Part shown: positions 29,202-37,784 of the stretch, piece by piece | Layout of the letters: each line of letters opens with the position of its first letter | How positions within the stretch are numbered: the first letter of the stretch is position 1 | IMG/VR virus record: IMGVR_UViG_3300033153_007039 | Location: 1-46,929 of that record | Strand: one strand, 5' to 3' | Source: a virus | DNA: 46,929 nt | Translations under genes and position numbers: made by a program | Notes under the pieces: generated by a model | Told to the model about the DNA's origin: nothing | The model's input: only the letters and a program-made list of their open reading frames with translations | The model's database searches: none

Positions 29202-30598
29202 AATCAATTAACGAATGTTTGAAGGGAACAAATTGCACAGTTGAAGAATTTTTAGGAGAATGTTATTTAGATTATGTCTTTTTTGCAGAACACGTTTTAG
29301 ACTTTGAGATTGCAGAATATCATAGAGAATGGTATAGATTAGCTGAAAAATATGGAAGACTTTGTATAGAAGCTTTTAGAGGTTCTGGTAAAACTTATTT
29401 CTTTTCAGGATATTTTCTTTGGAAAGCTATATTTCAAGGCCCAAGAGAAACTTTAATTGTTTCATTTAGAGAAGGACAAGCAAAGAAAGTTTTAAAGATT
29501 GTTAGAAACATGATTTTAGATAATGAGTTTCTTAAACAATTTGCACCAGATTCAAGAGAACAAATTTGGAGAGCAACAGAATTAGAATTAAATAATGGAA
29601 GTTTATTTTTATGTAAGCCTTATAATGAAGGGATAAGAACCTGGCATCCAGATGATATTTTATTAGATGAAATTGGAGAGTATGAAGATAAGTCTATTTA
29701 TTGGACAGCAGTTTTGGGGGCAATCCATGTTAAGATGGGGAGAGTTATTGCAATCGGAACTCCTAAGAGTGGAAGTGATTTACTTGCAGAGTTAAAAGTA
29801 AATGATGAGTATTTTTTTAAAGAGTATCCTGTTGAAAAAAATGGAAAAGTTTTATGGCCTCAAAGATATACCTTACTTAATTATGATACAGCAACTCAAT
29901 CAAGCATTCCAAAAATAAAAAGAGATTTAGGTGAATTACCTTTCATGCAGGAATATATGTTAATTCCTTTATCCTCTGCAAATTCTTTATTTCCAATAGA
30001 ATTAACTCACGAGGCATTAGCAGATAAAGAAGGATTTTTACCTTTTGGAAGAAAGGATGAAAGATATTATATAGGATATGATATTGCCAGAACACCTAAA
30101 GGAGATTATACAGTAATGATTGTCTTAGGAGTAAATGCTGATGGAATAAGATTAGTCAAAGGATTAAGATTTAGAGATACTTTTGAAGAACAATTAAAAA
30201 AGTTTAGGAAATTATATCAAGACTTTAGACCCATAAAATGTTGTGTTGATGGAACAGGGATAGGAGATCAACAATCAAGGGATATTGAACGAGAATTTCC
30301 AGGAGTAGAGATTATAAAATTTACTTATGAGATAAAATTAAATATGCTCACAGATTTGAGGAGAGAATTTGAAAATTTAAATATTTCTTTACCTAATGCT
30401 AAAGATGTGGCTTATGCATTTACTCAACAATTAATAAAAGAACTTAGTGAGATAGCATTAAAAACAGATTTAAGAATTGGACAAACAACAAGACAAAAGT
30501 TTCATTCAGGAAAATATGATGATTGTGCAATTTCACTTGCCCTTGCTAATCGTGCTTCTCAAAATATTTATGGTGCAGTTTCCGTTAGAGGAATTTAA
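29198..30598 (+). CDS. terL: Terminase large subunit
   Basis: The 466-residue protein has Walker A RGSGKT at residues 61-66, Walker B ILLDEIGEYED near 155, coupling motif IGTPKSGSD, and a nuclease domain with GYDIARTPKGDYT (first Asp), VDGTGIG (second Asp region) and KYDDCAISLALA near the end (third Asp). It translocates genome DNA into proheads and cuts concatemers, possibly by headful. Length is normal. Its 3' 66 bases overlap the antisense ribbon-helix-helix gene. No small subunit is adjacent. Confidence 0.95.
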   Translation: MKSINECLKGTNCTVEEFLGECYLDYVFFAEHVLDFEIAEYHREWYRLAEKYGRLCIEAFRGSGKTYFFSGYFLWKAIFQGPRETLIVSFREGQAKKVLKIVRNMILDNEFLKQFAPDSREQIWRATELELNNGSLFLCKPYNEGIRTWHPDDILLDEIGEYEDKSIYWTAVLGAIHVKMGRVIAIGTPKSGSDLLAELKVNDEYFFKEYPVEKNGKVLWPQRYTLLNYDTATQSSIPKIKRDLGELPFMQEYMLIPLSSANSLFPIELTHEALADKEGFLPFGRKDERYYIGYDIARTPKGDYTVMIVLGVNADGIRLVKGLRFRDTFEEQLKKFRKLYQDFRPIKCCVDGTGIGDQQSRDIEREFPGVEIIKFTYEIKLNMLTDLRREFENLNISLPNAKDVAYAFTQQLIKELSEIALKTDLRIGQTTRQKFHSGKYDDCAISLALANRASQNIYGAVSVRGI

Positions 30599-30766
30599 AG
30601 AACCATCTCTCCACCTTACTAAAATAGTTTTATAAAATTCTTCAATCAGTTTGCTTTTGGTTAATTTATTTAATTTACAGAATTTATTAATTTCATCTCT
30701 TATCCTTCTATTAATTTTTAATGTTTCAGCAACATCATTAGGATATTCATATTTTCCAATTTTCAT
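30533..30766 (-). CDS. Ribbon-helix-helix protein
   Basis: The 77-residue protein looks like a CopG/RHH factor: RRIRDEINKFCKLNKLTKSKLIEEFYKTIL spans a strand and the two helices. It starts two bases after the portal stop on the minus strand, so it is co-transcribed with the portal. Its 3' third runs antisense through the terminase end. It may control the divergent promoters at 32413-32536. Confidence 0.6.
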   Translation of the reverse strand: MKIGKYEYPNDVAETLKINRRIRDEINKFCKLNKLTKSKLIEEFYKTILVRWRDGSLNSSNGNCTINILRSTISKGK

Positions 30767-30768
30767 AT

Positions 30769-32412
30769 TTATGGTGATATTTTAATAAAATTACGTAGTC
30801 TTTCTACTTTAAATTGTTCAGGATTAATTCCTTCTTTATTTACTTGAGTTTTATATTTCCATATTCCATCAGAAAAATATAAAACAAATTGTTCAGGAGT
30901 TTCAATATACAAAACTTTTCCTTTATCAAAATTATTTAATCCAACATGATGTTCAACTACAGAAACAAAGTTAGAAAAAGAAACATCAATAGAATCCATA
31001 AAAGATTTATGGATAGATTTTAATTTATTATCTGTTTTATCTTTTGGTTCTTGGTCAAGTCCTTGCTCTCTTTTTTTATCTTTAGCTTCATCAATTCTTT
31101 TATCACTTCCAATAGGTTTAGCCATAGTTCCTTTAGGAATTTCTGGGTCCATACCAATTCTTTCTCTTGCTTCTTCAATAGTTATTGCTTGAATTTCTGT
31201 CAATATTCTTACAATTTCTGCTTCTCTCATTTCATCAATTTTATAAGAACGTTTGAATGTTTTTTTAACATTAAATAATTTCCATAAATGTTTGTTAAGA
31301 ATATTCTCCCAACTTTTTTGAAGAAATGCAATTCTTTTATAATAACCTGTTTCAATTTTTCCAACATTTTGTGCAGAGGTATCTTTTTGTTGAACAGCAT
31401 AATGAACTCTATGAGCAGGAACACCTAATCCTACAAAAACATTCATAGTGAAATGTTCAATTAGTTTAGCAAACTCCATGTCTTTATTGAATTTATTTAC
31501 TTGTTCTATTTCAACATTTCCAGTTAAGACTAAACTCCTATACTTCTCATTTTTCTTTCTTAAATCTCTTAATTCTTTTTTAAGAAGTTTATAATTTCTT
31601 CCATTTGGAGATTCTTCAAGCATCTTAAAAATAAAATAAGGAATGCCATCATTTTCAAAATACTTTCCTGCAAATTCTTTAGCAAATATTAACGTTCCAA
31701 TATCTGAAAGTAAGGGTTCTAATCTTGAATAAGCATAAGGGCTTCCACCAATACTATTTGATTTTAGATGAATTATATCTTCTGGTTTATAGATCCTTTC
31801 TTCACCTTTAACTTTTTGTTGATAAGATACAATCTGTCCAGTTTTATCAAAATTAATATTAACAGTAGAAGCTTTTAAAACTTGTAAATCATTTGGGGTT
31901 TCTATATCTTGGCTTACGAATTTATAGATTTCTCCTTTCTTAACTTTAACATTTAATTTCTTTGCAAGATATTTAGTTAAATTTTCCATAATACTTTTTA
32001 TTTTTTCTTTGTCTACACTTAATTTTAAGATATATCCATTTCCTGTAACAAGAGCATCCCACCCTGCATCAGTTAGAATCTGAAAATAGTCTGAACTAAC
32101 TTCAAATTCTTTAGCTTTACTTAAAGTATTCTTTCCATTTTTATCAGATTTTATATCTCTTCCTTGAGGAGTTAAAGCAGTAAATCTCCAGTAATCTGCC
32201 ATGATGTCTTCAATCTGTGCAAGAATACAAGCATTAGCTTCAGGACAATGTTTAATAACAGCATATAATGTTTCAATATTAGCATTTACTTCAGAAGAAA
32301 ATATCTCTTTTGTTATTCCACCCCATGTTGCGTGTGGAACATAATCAACATCTAACCCCCTTATATGAGCAGTTTTTGTAATTTCTGGTTCTTTTTTATT
32401 TGTTTTTGTCAT
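30769..32412 (-). CDS. Portal protein (HK97/SPP1-type)
   Basis: The 547-residue protein resembles siphovirus portals: LYAVIKHCPEANACILAQIEDIMADYWRF, DAGWDALVTGNGYILKL, EDIIHLKSNSIGGSPYAYSRLEPLLSDIGTLIFAKEFAGKYFENDGIPYFIF, and NVFVGLGVPAHRVHYAVQ. It forms the ring through which terminase packs DNA and to which the neck binds. The C-terminal 100 residues carry an extra domain (KVLYIETPEQFVLYFSDGIWKYKTQV). Orientation is opposite to terminase and capsid genes, which is rare. A TATA about 26 bases before its ATG suggests a leaderless mRNA. Confidence 0.85.
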   Translation of the reverse strand: MTKTNKKEPEITKTAHIRGLDVDYVPHATWGGITKEIFSSEVNANIETLYAVIKHCPEANACILAQIEDIMADYWRFTALTPQGRDIKSDKNGKNTLSKAKEFEVSSDYFQILTDAGWDALVTGNGYILKLSVDKEKIKSIMENLTKYLAKKLNVKVKKGEIYKFVSQDIETPNDLQVLKASTVNINFDKTGQIVSYQQKVKGEERIYKPEDIIHLKSNSIGGSPYAYSRLEPLLSDIGTLIFAKEFAGKYFENDGIPYFIFKMLEESPNGRNYKLLKKELRDLRKKNEKYRSLVLTGNVEIEQVNKFNKDMEFAKLIEHFTMNVFVGLGVPAHRVHYAVQQKDTSAQNVGKIETGYYKRIAFLQKSWENILNKHLWKLFNVKKTFKRSYKIDEMREAEIVRILTEIQAITIEEARERIGMDPEIPKGTMAKPIGSDKRIDEAKDKKREQGLDQEPKDKTDNKLKSIHKSFMDSIDVSFSNFVSVVEHHVGLNNFDKGKVLYIETPEQFVLYFSDGIWKYKTQVNKEGINPEQFKVERLRNFIKISP

Positions 32413-32536
32413 ATTTTATCTAATACACACTAATTTATATAGTTTGTGTTTACTTTACATAAAAATATTTTTTTACATAAAAAAAACATATGGTTTATTA
32501 ATCCTATTTTGTTATATATTTTGAGATGATTTTAAA
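32413..32536. promoter_or_regulatory. Divergent portal/capsid promoters
   Basis: Leftward TATA CTATATAAATTA (about 32431-32442, minus strand) lies about 26 bases from the portal ATG. Rightward TTATATATT (about 32512-32520) lies about 22 bases from the protease ATG. Both mRNAs should be leaderless. ACACA (32425-32429) and TGTGT (32445-32449) flank the leftward TATA and may be an operator. Confidence 0.5.
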
Positions 32537-33112
32537 ATGCCAAAGAAATTAGATGAAATTCATAGTTCTGTTAAAAAGAAATTAAGTGGAAAGATTAATC
32601 CAAGAACTAAAAAACCTTATACTGAATCAGAAATTTGGGCGATAGCTCAAGCACAATACAAAAAAACAAAGTCATTTTCTGTTTATGCTACATTATCTAA
32701 AAGTTGGGAAAAAGAGATGCCTGTAATTCAAAAAGCAGGAAAGACTATGGAAAAAGGGAACCAAAGATTTGTAGAAGTTATTGTTTCAGGATTAGAAACA
32801 GATAGACAAAATGAGAGAATGTCGCAAGAAGCAATAGATGATATGATTTTACAATTTAAATCTGGAACAGTGCCTTTCTTTTCTGATCATGGAATGGATG
32901 CTAATGGAATCCAATCATATCCCTGGAAAGGAATTATGGGTGTTTGGACAGATGCACAACAAGAAGGAAATCATTTAAAAGCTCAAGTTAGATTAAATAA
33001 AGCTCATCCAGATCATGAACAATTTTGGGGTTATTTACAAGAAGGTATGCCTGTGGGATTTAGTGTTGCAGGGACATCAGTAGAATCACCAGAATTTGAG
33101 GAAACAACATGA
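32537..33112 (+). CDS. Prohead maturation protease (HK97-like), lacking last strands
   Basis: The 191-residue protein has an N-terminal helical tag (YTESEIWAIAQAQYKKT), then VIVSGLETDRQNERMSQEAIDDM, FFSDHGM with catalytic-type His118, and GMPVGFSVAGT with Ser176. It cuts scaffold and capsid proteins in the prohead. The usual end of the fold (LWEVSACGIPMYPKA, equivalent to L-E-S-V--PAN-A) is encoded in the next gene, joined by ATGA, so the protease is either made in two parts or separated by a frameshift. Confidence 0.8.
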   Translation: MPKKLDEIHSSVKKKLSGKINPRTKKPYTESEIWAIAQAQYKKTKSFSVYATLSKSWEKEMPVIQKAGKTMEKGNQRFVEVIVSGLETDRQNERMSQEAIDDMILQFKSGTVPFFSDHGMDANGIQSYPWKGIMGVWTDAQQEGNHLKAQVRLNKAHPDHEQFWGYLQEGMPVGFSVAGTSVESPEFEETT

Positions 33113-33642
33113 ATAAAGCATTAATTAAAGTATGGAAAAAAATGAAACTTTGGGAAGTATCTGCTTGTGGCATCCCAATGTATCCTAAAGCCCACAAATC
33201 ATTTTCACTTGTTAAAGCACTTCAAGCATCCGAAGATTTAGTTAGTGATGAATTAAATTTAGAGGACAAACCGATGGAAAATTCTGAAACTTCTGAATCA
33301 GAGAAACCTGAAGAAGAAGAAAAAGAGGATTCCGAATCTGAAAGTGAAGAACCTTCTGAAGTTGAAGAAACTAAAGAAGAAACTTCAGCAGAAACTCCAG
33401 AACCTAAAGAAGAACCTAAGGGTGATTCTGTAAAGGCTGCAAAACTTTTCCAAGATGCAATCGTGAAGGGATTCAAGACTGCAATCAAGGAATCTCAAAC
33501 TGAGAGAGGACTTATTTCGCAAGAAATTGATCTCAACACTCAGATGAAAGAAGAATTGAATAAGAAAAGTATTGGAGAACTTGCTGTTATGAGTGGTTTT
33601 TTCCAGAGACCCCCAATGATGGGAGAGTCTAAGGAGATATGA
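33109..33642 (+). CDS. Protease C-terminal strand fused to acidic scaffold-like protein
   Basis: The 177-residue protein begins with residues that belong to the prohead protease fold (KMKLWEVSACGIPMYPKAHKSFSLVKAL, 11-38). After that comes a long Glu/Ser/Pro-rich linker (about 50-105) and a helical end (AAKLFQDAIVKGFKTAIKESQ...). The acidic and helical parts are like capsid scaffolds placed before the capsid gene. It overlaps both neighbours by 4 bases. If read with 32537 as one protein it would be a protease-scaffold fusion of about 365 residues. Confidence 0.65.
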   Translation: MNKALIKVWKKMKLWEVSACGIPMYPKAHKSFSLVKALQASEDLVSDELNLEDKPMENSETSESEKPEEEEKEDSESESEEPSEVEETKEETSAETPEPKEEPKGDSVKAAKLFQDAIVKGFKTAIKESQTERGLISQEIDLNTQMKEELNKKSIGELAVMSGFFQRPPMMGESKEI

Positions 33643-34607
33643 TGGTAGACATTATGAAAGCACTTAATGAAGCAACTAATGCTGAAGGTTTGTATGTTGT
33701 TCCAACTGAGTTTAGTAGAAGACTTTTAGAATTAGTGCAAGCTAAAGTTACTGTTATGAGTGATTGTGACATTAGACAGATGAATAGCTTGACACAATAT
33801 ATTCCAAAAGTTACATCAGGAAGCACTGCATATTGGGTTAGTGAAATGGGCTCAATTACTGCAAGCACACCTAATTTCGGTAGAATAACTCTTACTGCAA
33901 AGAAAGTTGCTGCATTGACAGATGTATCTTCAGAAATTTTAGAAGATAATAATGTTGGAGTTGCTGATTTCTTAGTAGAACAGATGGCTACAGATGTTGC
34001 GTTAGCAATAGATGCAGAAATCATTACTGGTGGGGGAACAAACTTTACTGGTTTAAGAGATACTGCTTCCATGACAAATGCTGTGGATAGTCAGGGTAAT
34101 ACTGGATTAACTCATGCAGATGGAACAGGAAGTTCATTGACTGGTTCAACAATCAAAGTTGCAGCTGTTCAGTCAGCAGTTACTGAGATTTTGAAAGACA
34201 ATCACGAACAACCAGATGTTTCTTACTGGAACCCAAAGACTCTTGGACAAGTTCAACAATTAACAGATAGCACTTCAAGGCCTATCCTTAATATGGAAAC
34301 TTATGGAAGCCCATTATTAAGAGAAGGAGTAACAGCGACCCTATATGGAACAAAAGCTAAGCAAACTACACAGTTGCCTACAAATATTTCATATGGAACT
34401 TCTGCTGCTCAAAGTGCAAGTTGTGCAGATGCTATTGTTGCAAGAAGTAAGATGTTTGGAATTGTTGGTCAAAGACGTGGATTCTTGTGGAAACAAGATT
34501 ATTCCATAACTACTGACAAATACACATATCAAACTACTACAAGATTGGCTTTCGCAATTAAGTATGCAAATGCTTATTGTATGATTCGTGCAATCTCAGA
34601 TAGTTAA
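33639..34607 (+). CDS. Major capsid protein (HK97 fold)
   Basis: The 322-residue protein has an HK97-like order: N-arm (TNAEGLYVVPTEFSRRLLELVQAK), E-loop (YIPKVTSGSTAYWVSEMGSITASTPNFGRITLTAKKVAALTDVSSEIL), then A- and P-domain helices (VGVADFLVEQMATDVALAIDAEIITG), NPKTLGQVQQL, and a C-terminal strand set. It follows the protease and scaffold-like genes by overlap. There is no long N-terminal delta domain, so the upstream acidic protein is the likely scaffold. A hairpin terminator follows. Confidence 0.9.
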   Translation: MMVDIMKALNEATNAEGLYVVPTEFSRRLLELVQAKVTVMSDCDIRQMNSLTQYIPKVTSGSTAYWVSEMGSITASTPNFGRITLTAKKVAALTDVSSEILEDNNVGVADFLVEQMATDVALAIDAEIITGGGTNFTGLRDTASMTNAVDSQGNTGLTHADGTGSSLTGSTIKVAAVQSAVTEILKDNHEQPDVSYWNPKTLGQVQQLTDSTSRPILNMETYGSPLLREGVTATLYGTKAKQTTQLPTNISYGTSAAQSASCADAIVARSKMFGIVGQRRGFLWKQDYSITTDKYTYQTTTRLAFAIKYANAYCMIRAISDS

Positions 34608-34624
34608 ACAATTTTTATTTTTTA

Positions 34625-34660
34625 TTTTTTTTCTCATTTATTTTTTTGAGAAACTGAAAA
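34625..34660 (+). terminator. Hairpin/T-rich terminator after capsid gene
   Basis: TTTCTCA (34630-34636) pairs with TGAGAAA (34647-34653) within a T-rich tract that begins just after the capsid stop. It would reduce read-through and give extra capsid mRNA. Confidence 0.5.
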
Positions 34661-34678
34661 AATTTTATCGAAGATAAA

Positions 34679-35482
34679 ATGGCAACAACAATCTCAGCTT
34701 TAGAACTCTGGAAGAGTTTAGGAAAAGACTCATATACTAAAGTTAGAAGCGAAACCGTTGGAACAGGAAATGGAGTAAATTCTGCTTTTTCATTAGATCA
34801 TGAAAATATTATTTCTGGTTCTGATACAATTTATACAGATTCAACTGCTGATGCAACTTATATTCTTGATTTGGATGATGGAGAATTAACTTTAACTGCT
34901 TCTTCTGATTCTGTAGTTACTGCTGATTATCATTATACTGATATTCCAGATTCACACGTTCAAGAAATTTTAAAAAGAACAGATGAATATTTAACAACTT
35001 CTGTTGGAAGAACATTTGCTACAACTTCTGTAACAGAATATATTGATGTAGAAGATTGTTTACAAGATGAATACTTTCTTTCTTATTATCCTGTAACTAC
35101 AATTAGTTCATTACAAGTAAATACTAAAAGTAGTTTAGGAGATACTCCTACTTGGAGTTCAAGCACACAAGGTTTAGGAAATGATTTCATAGCAAATTCA
35201 GATGATTTAAAAAGTGGAAGATTTAGATGGATAGATAATTTTCCAACAAGTAAAGGAAAAGATAGAATTAAGGTAACTTATATTCATGGCTATGCTGTAA
35301 CTCCAGAAATGGTTAAAGAATTAGCAACTTTATTAACTCAAAGGCAGATGATTCAATCCGCAATGTATCAAACTATTTTCAAGGGAAGAGATGATTCTTC
35401 TCCAATCCGTCTTGACGTAGTCGATAAAAGGATAGAGGAATTAACTAATAAATTGAAAAAGATGGATATAGAAAAACCTTAA
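34679..35482 (+). CDS. Head-tail adaptor (gp6/gp15-like)
   Basis: The 267-residue protein is placed directly after the capsid gene. It contains a beta insert in the first half and a helical core (DSHVQEILKRTDEYLTTSVGRTF, then MVKELATLLTQRQMIQSAMYQTIFKGRDD), like portal-binding connector proteins of siphoviruses (HK97 gp6, SPP1 gp15). Assignment rests on helix pattern and gene order. Confidence 0.6.
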   Translation: MATTISALELWKSLGKDSYTKVRSETVGTGNGVNSAFSLDHENIISGSDTIYTDSTADATYILDLDDGELTLTASSDSVVTADYHYTDIPDSHVQEILKRTDEYLTTSVGRTFATTSVTEYIDVEDCLQDEYFLSYYPVTTISSLQVNTKSSLGDTPTWSSSTQGLGNDFIANSDDLKSGRFRWIDNFPTSKGKDRIKVTYIHGYAVTPEMVKELATLLTQRQMIQSAMYQTIFKGRDDSSPIRLDVVDKRIEELTNKLKKMDIEKP

Positions 35483-35494
35483 TCGCAGATTAAA

Positions 35495-35929
35495 ATGACA
35501 ATCACAAATGCAAATTTATTCAGTGAAAGCTATGATGCAGTTGAAACTTTTTTAAAAACTAATATTACAGATCCAAGAGCAAGACATAAATCAAATTGGA
35601 TTCATGCAAGTATGCCTAACATAAATTCTATGTCTTTTGAGGGCTATCCTTTTATTACATTAAAAATTAATTTAGATGAAACAAATCCTTCTTTTGATAG
35701 AGCTAAATCTCAAAAAAACTTTAAAGCAATAATCACAATTTATTCAGACCAACCAACAGACATAGAAACAATCTGTGATTCTATTGGAAGCTTATTTAGA
35801 AGTCAGACTTACTTAACAGATTTTGATGCAAGAGAATTATCTTCTTCTCCTATTAGTTGGACATTAGACCAAAAAGGAAAAAAAGTTTTATTTAGGGAAT
35901 TAAATTTAGACTTGAGGGTGAGAATATGA
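35495..35929 (+). CDS. Neck / tail-completion protein
   Basis: The 144-residue protein has alternating strands and one helix (SMSFEGYPFITLKINLDETNPSFDRAKSQKNFKAIITIYSDQPTDIETICDSIGSLF), like tail-terminator or neck proteins that end siphovirus tails. Gene order between adaptor and HK97 gp10-like gene supports this. Head-closure protein is the alternative. Confidence 0.55.
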   Translation: MTITNANLFSESYDAVETFLKTNITDPRARHKSNWIHASMPNINSMSFEGYPFITLKINLDETNPSFDRAKSQKNFKAIITIYSDQPTDIETICDSIGSLFRSQTYLTDFDARELSSSPISWTLDQKGKKVLFRELNLDLRVRI

Positions 35930-36069
35930 AAAAGAAAAATAAGCCTATAAAAATAGATTTGGACGAATTAGAAGAATTTGATATAGAAGAAGTTATTAAA
36001 GAAACAAAAGAGAAATTAGAAAAGATTGATAAATCAAAGCATGCAGTTTTCCATGAAAGAAAAAGATGA
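35926..36069 (+). CDS. Small charged protein in neck operon
   Basis: The 47-residue product (IDLDELEEFDIEEVIKETKEKLEKI) is helical and acidic in the middle with basic ends. It has ATGA-type overlaps on both sides. Unknown; possibly an assembly helper. Confidence 0.5.
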   Translation: MKKKNKPIKIDLDELEEFDIEEVIKETKEKLEKIDKSKHAVFHERKR

Positions 36070-36491
36070 GATTACAAATAAATCCAGGAGTATTAAAAGA
36101 CATAGCAAGAATTAGAACAAAGTTAGCAAAAGCTGCGCAAGATATTAAAACAGATACACAAAATAAAGTTCAGGAAGTTGGAACATTAGGATTTAATTTT
36201 GCTTATAATTTAGCACCAGAATTTACAGGGGCTTTAAAAAATGCAATGAGGGTAGAATTTCCAAACATGGAAGAATTTATGATTATTTCATCTCAACCAA
36301 TGGGGGACCCAATTCCTACTCACATATTATTTGATTTAGGAATTTATCCAAATCCAAGAGTTGCAAGTAGTTTAGGATTTATGAAACAAACTGCTTTATT
36401 TTTACAACAAGAATTTGCACAAAGATTAGGATTAGCAATTCATCATAGTATCGAAAAGATTGGTAAATCTATAGGAGGTAAAAATGGCTGA
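36066..36491 (+). CDS. HK97 gp10-like neck/tail protein
   Basis: The 141-residue protein has the usual plan: long N-terminal helix (LKDIARIRTKLAKAAQDIKTDTQNKV), APEFTGALKNAMRVE (the P-x-TG-L-S/N motif of this family), then strands and a C-terminal helix. These proteins lie between adaptor and tail-tube genes and act at the head-tail joint. Overlaps the tube gene by 8 bases. Confidence 0.75.
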   Translation: MRLQINPGVLKDIARIRTKLAKAAQDIKTDTQNKVQEVGTLGFNFAYNLAPEFTGALKNAMRVEFPNMEEFMIISSQPMGDPIPTHILFDLGIYPNPRVASSLGFMKQTALFLQQEFAQRLGLAIHHSIEKIGKSIGGKNG

Positions 36492-37056
36492 CGCATTAAC
36501 AGTAAATGATGGATGGTTTGATCACACTTATATTGAAGTTGTTTCAGAAAGTGGAACACCTATTCAGTTGAGAAGTAAAACCACAAGTTTGAATATAACT
36601 GGTGGAAACTTTGATATGGAATCTGTGGAAACTTTTGGTGGTGCAGTTAAAAGATATGGTGCAAGAGAAGATTACGAAATTAGTTTTGAAGGAATCGTTT
36701 CATCTCACCAAGATTTTGATTGGATCTTTCATGGACAAACTCAAACAGACGCAAGTATCACAAGTAGTGCTATATTAGATTATAGAATTGCTTTGCTTTG
36801 GACTGATGAAGCAGATATTACAGGGGCAGCGCAAGCGATTGCAACTGCAAGTGAAGCGTATAGAGAATATTATGCTAATTGTAATATGGTATCTCTTGAA
36901 AAGTCGCAGAATGTTGGAGAAAACATTACTGCAAATATGACTTTCAAAACTGCTCACGAAAATAAAGCTGGAACCATCAATTTTAAAAAAGAAGTATGTG
37001 GAACTACAAGCGCATTAAGTGCAGCAAGTGCATATACTGCAACAACAAAGTGGTGA
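36484..37056 (+). CDS. Major tail (tube) protein
   Basis: The 190-residue protein is all-beta in pattern (TYIEVVSESGTPIQLRSKTTSLNITGGNFDMESVETFGG...YEISFEGIVSSHQDFDWIF), with repeated strand-turn units expected of siphovirus tube subunits. Start preceded by AGGAGGTAAAAATG, a strong site suited to an abundant protein. Position before chaperone and tape measure genes agrees. Confidence 0.75.
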   Translation: MADALTVNDGWFDHTYIEVVSESGTPIQLRSKTTSLNITGGNFDMESVETFGGAVKRYGAREDYEISFEGIVSSHQDFDWIFHGQTQTDASITSSAILDYRIALLWTDEADITGAAQAIATASEAYREYYANCNMVSLEKSQNVGENITANMTFKTAHENKAGTINFKKEVCGTTSALSAASAYTATTKW

Positions 37057-37061
37057 TTTAA

Positions 37062-37328
37062 ATGGATTTTATTGAGGAAATTGAAAACAGAAGAACAACA
37101 AATTTTTCTGTAACCAAAATACCAGTTTGGGCCCTCAAAAAATTTAAGAAACTTTGTAAAGAAGAGTTTGGAAATATTTATTATTTAGGAATAATTCAAC
37201 TTATGAAAACTAAAAAACTTTATGAGGAGATTATTCCCCTTTTTAATTCTTTAAAAGAAACAACAGAGAACTTACAGAAACAAATTGATGATTTAAAGAA
37301 ACCTAAATTAACAACATTCGGAAAATGA
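37062..37328 (+). CDS. Small coiled-coil protein
   Basis: The 88-residue protein has a compact N-terminus (SVTKIPVWALKKFKKLCKEEFGNIYYLGIIQLM) that looks like a strand and two helices, followed by a coiled coil (IIPLFNSLKETTENLQKQIDDL). It could be a small DNA-binding protein in the tail operon or an assembly factor. Not recognised. Confidence 0.5.
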   Translation: MDFIEEIENRRTTNFSVTKIPVWALKKFKKLCKEEFGNIYYLGIIQLMKTKKLYEEIIPLFNSLKETTENLQKQIDDLKKPKLTTFGK

Positions 37329-37331
37329 AAA

Positions 37332-37622
37332 ATGAGTAAACTATCAAGCCTAATCGGCAAGTCCCAGACTTTTAAGATTGGTGATATAGATTTGGAATTT
37401 AAGCCACTCAAATTTGAGAATATGGATTTACTTGCAAAGTTAGATAATCCAAACGAAAGAGTGAGTGCAATGAAAGAGTTAATAAGAATTACTCTCAAAG
37501 AAGCAGTTCCAGATGCAACAAATGAAGAAATTGAGAAATTAGGAATTTCATATTTGTTAGAAATCACACAAGCAATCCAAGAGGTTAATGGACTACAAAA
37601 TGTTCAATCCAAAAAAGATTAA
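37332..37622 (+). CDS. Tail assembly chaperone (gpG-like)
   Basis: The 96-residue protein lies between tube and tape measure genes, where tail chaperones are found. It has strands FKIGDIDLEFKPLKFENMDLLAKL and helices (VSAMKELIRITLKEAV...LLEITQAIQEVNG), the plan of the family. It ends at an A6 run (37611-37616) followed by GATTAA; a +1 or -2 shift there would add about 14 residues (IKDLISRIISLQS). Confidence 0.6.
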   Translation: MSKLSSLIGKSQTFKIGDIDLEFKPLKFENMDLLAKLDNPNERVSAMKELIRITLKEAVPDATNEEIEKLGISYLLEITQAIQEVNGLQNVQSKKD

Positions 37623-37667
37623 GGATTTAATAAGTAGGATAATATCGTTACAATCATAGATAGGCTT

Positions 37668-37784
37668 ATGACATATAGACATCAACAATTTTCAGAGATA
37701 ATGAATATGCCTATCCCATTAATAGAAAAATTAATGAAAGAAATTGATAAACAAATTAAAAGGGAGAATAAAGCAATGAAATAA
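37668..37784 (+). CDS. Small protein before tape measure (possible gpT-like part)
   Basis: The 38-residue frame (MTYRHQQFSEIMNMPIPLIEKLMKEIDKQIK) ends in an overlap with the tape measure ATG. Its helix-Pro-helix content resembles the T portion of G/GT tail chaperones, which is normally joined by ribosomal frameshift. Here an in-frame TAG lies upstream, so it may be a free protein or a decayed extension. Confidence 0.45.
   Translation: MTYRHQQFSEIMNMPIPLIEKLMKEIDKQIKRENKAMK

Noticed and set aside
33222-33488. Minus-strand Ser-rich frame
   Set aside because: Antisense of the Glu/Ser-rich scaffold linker; no promoter or start site.
33629-34072. Minus-strand frame opposite the capsid gene
   Set aside because: The plus strand encodes a clear HK97-fold capsid protein; the antisense frame has no known pattern.
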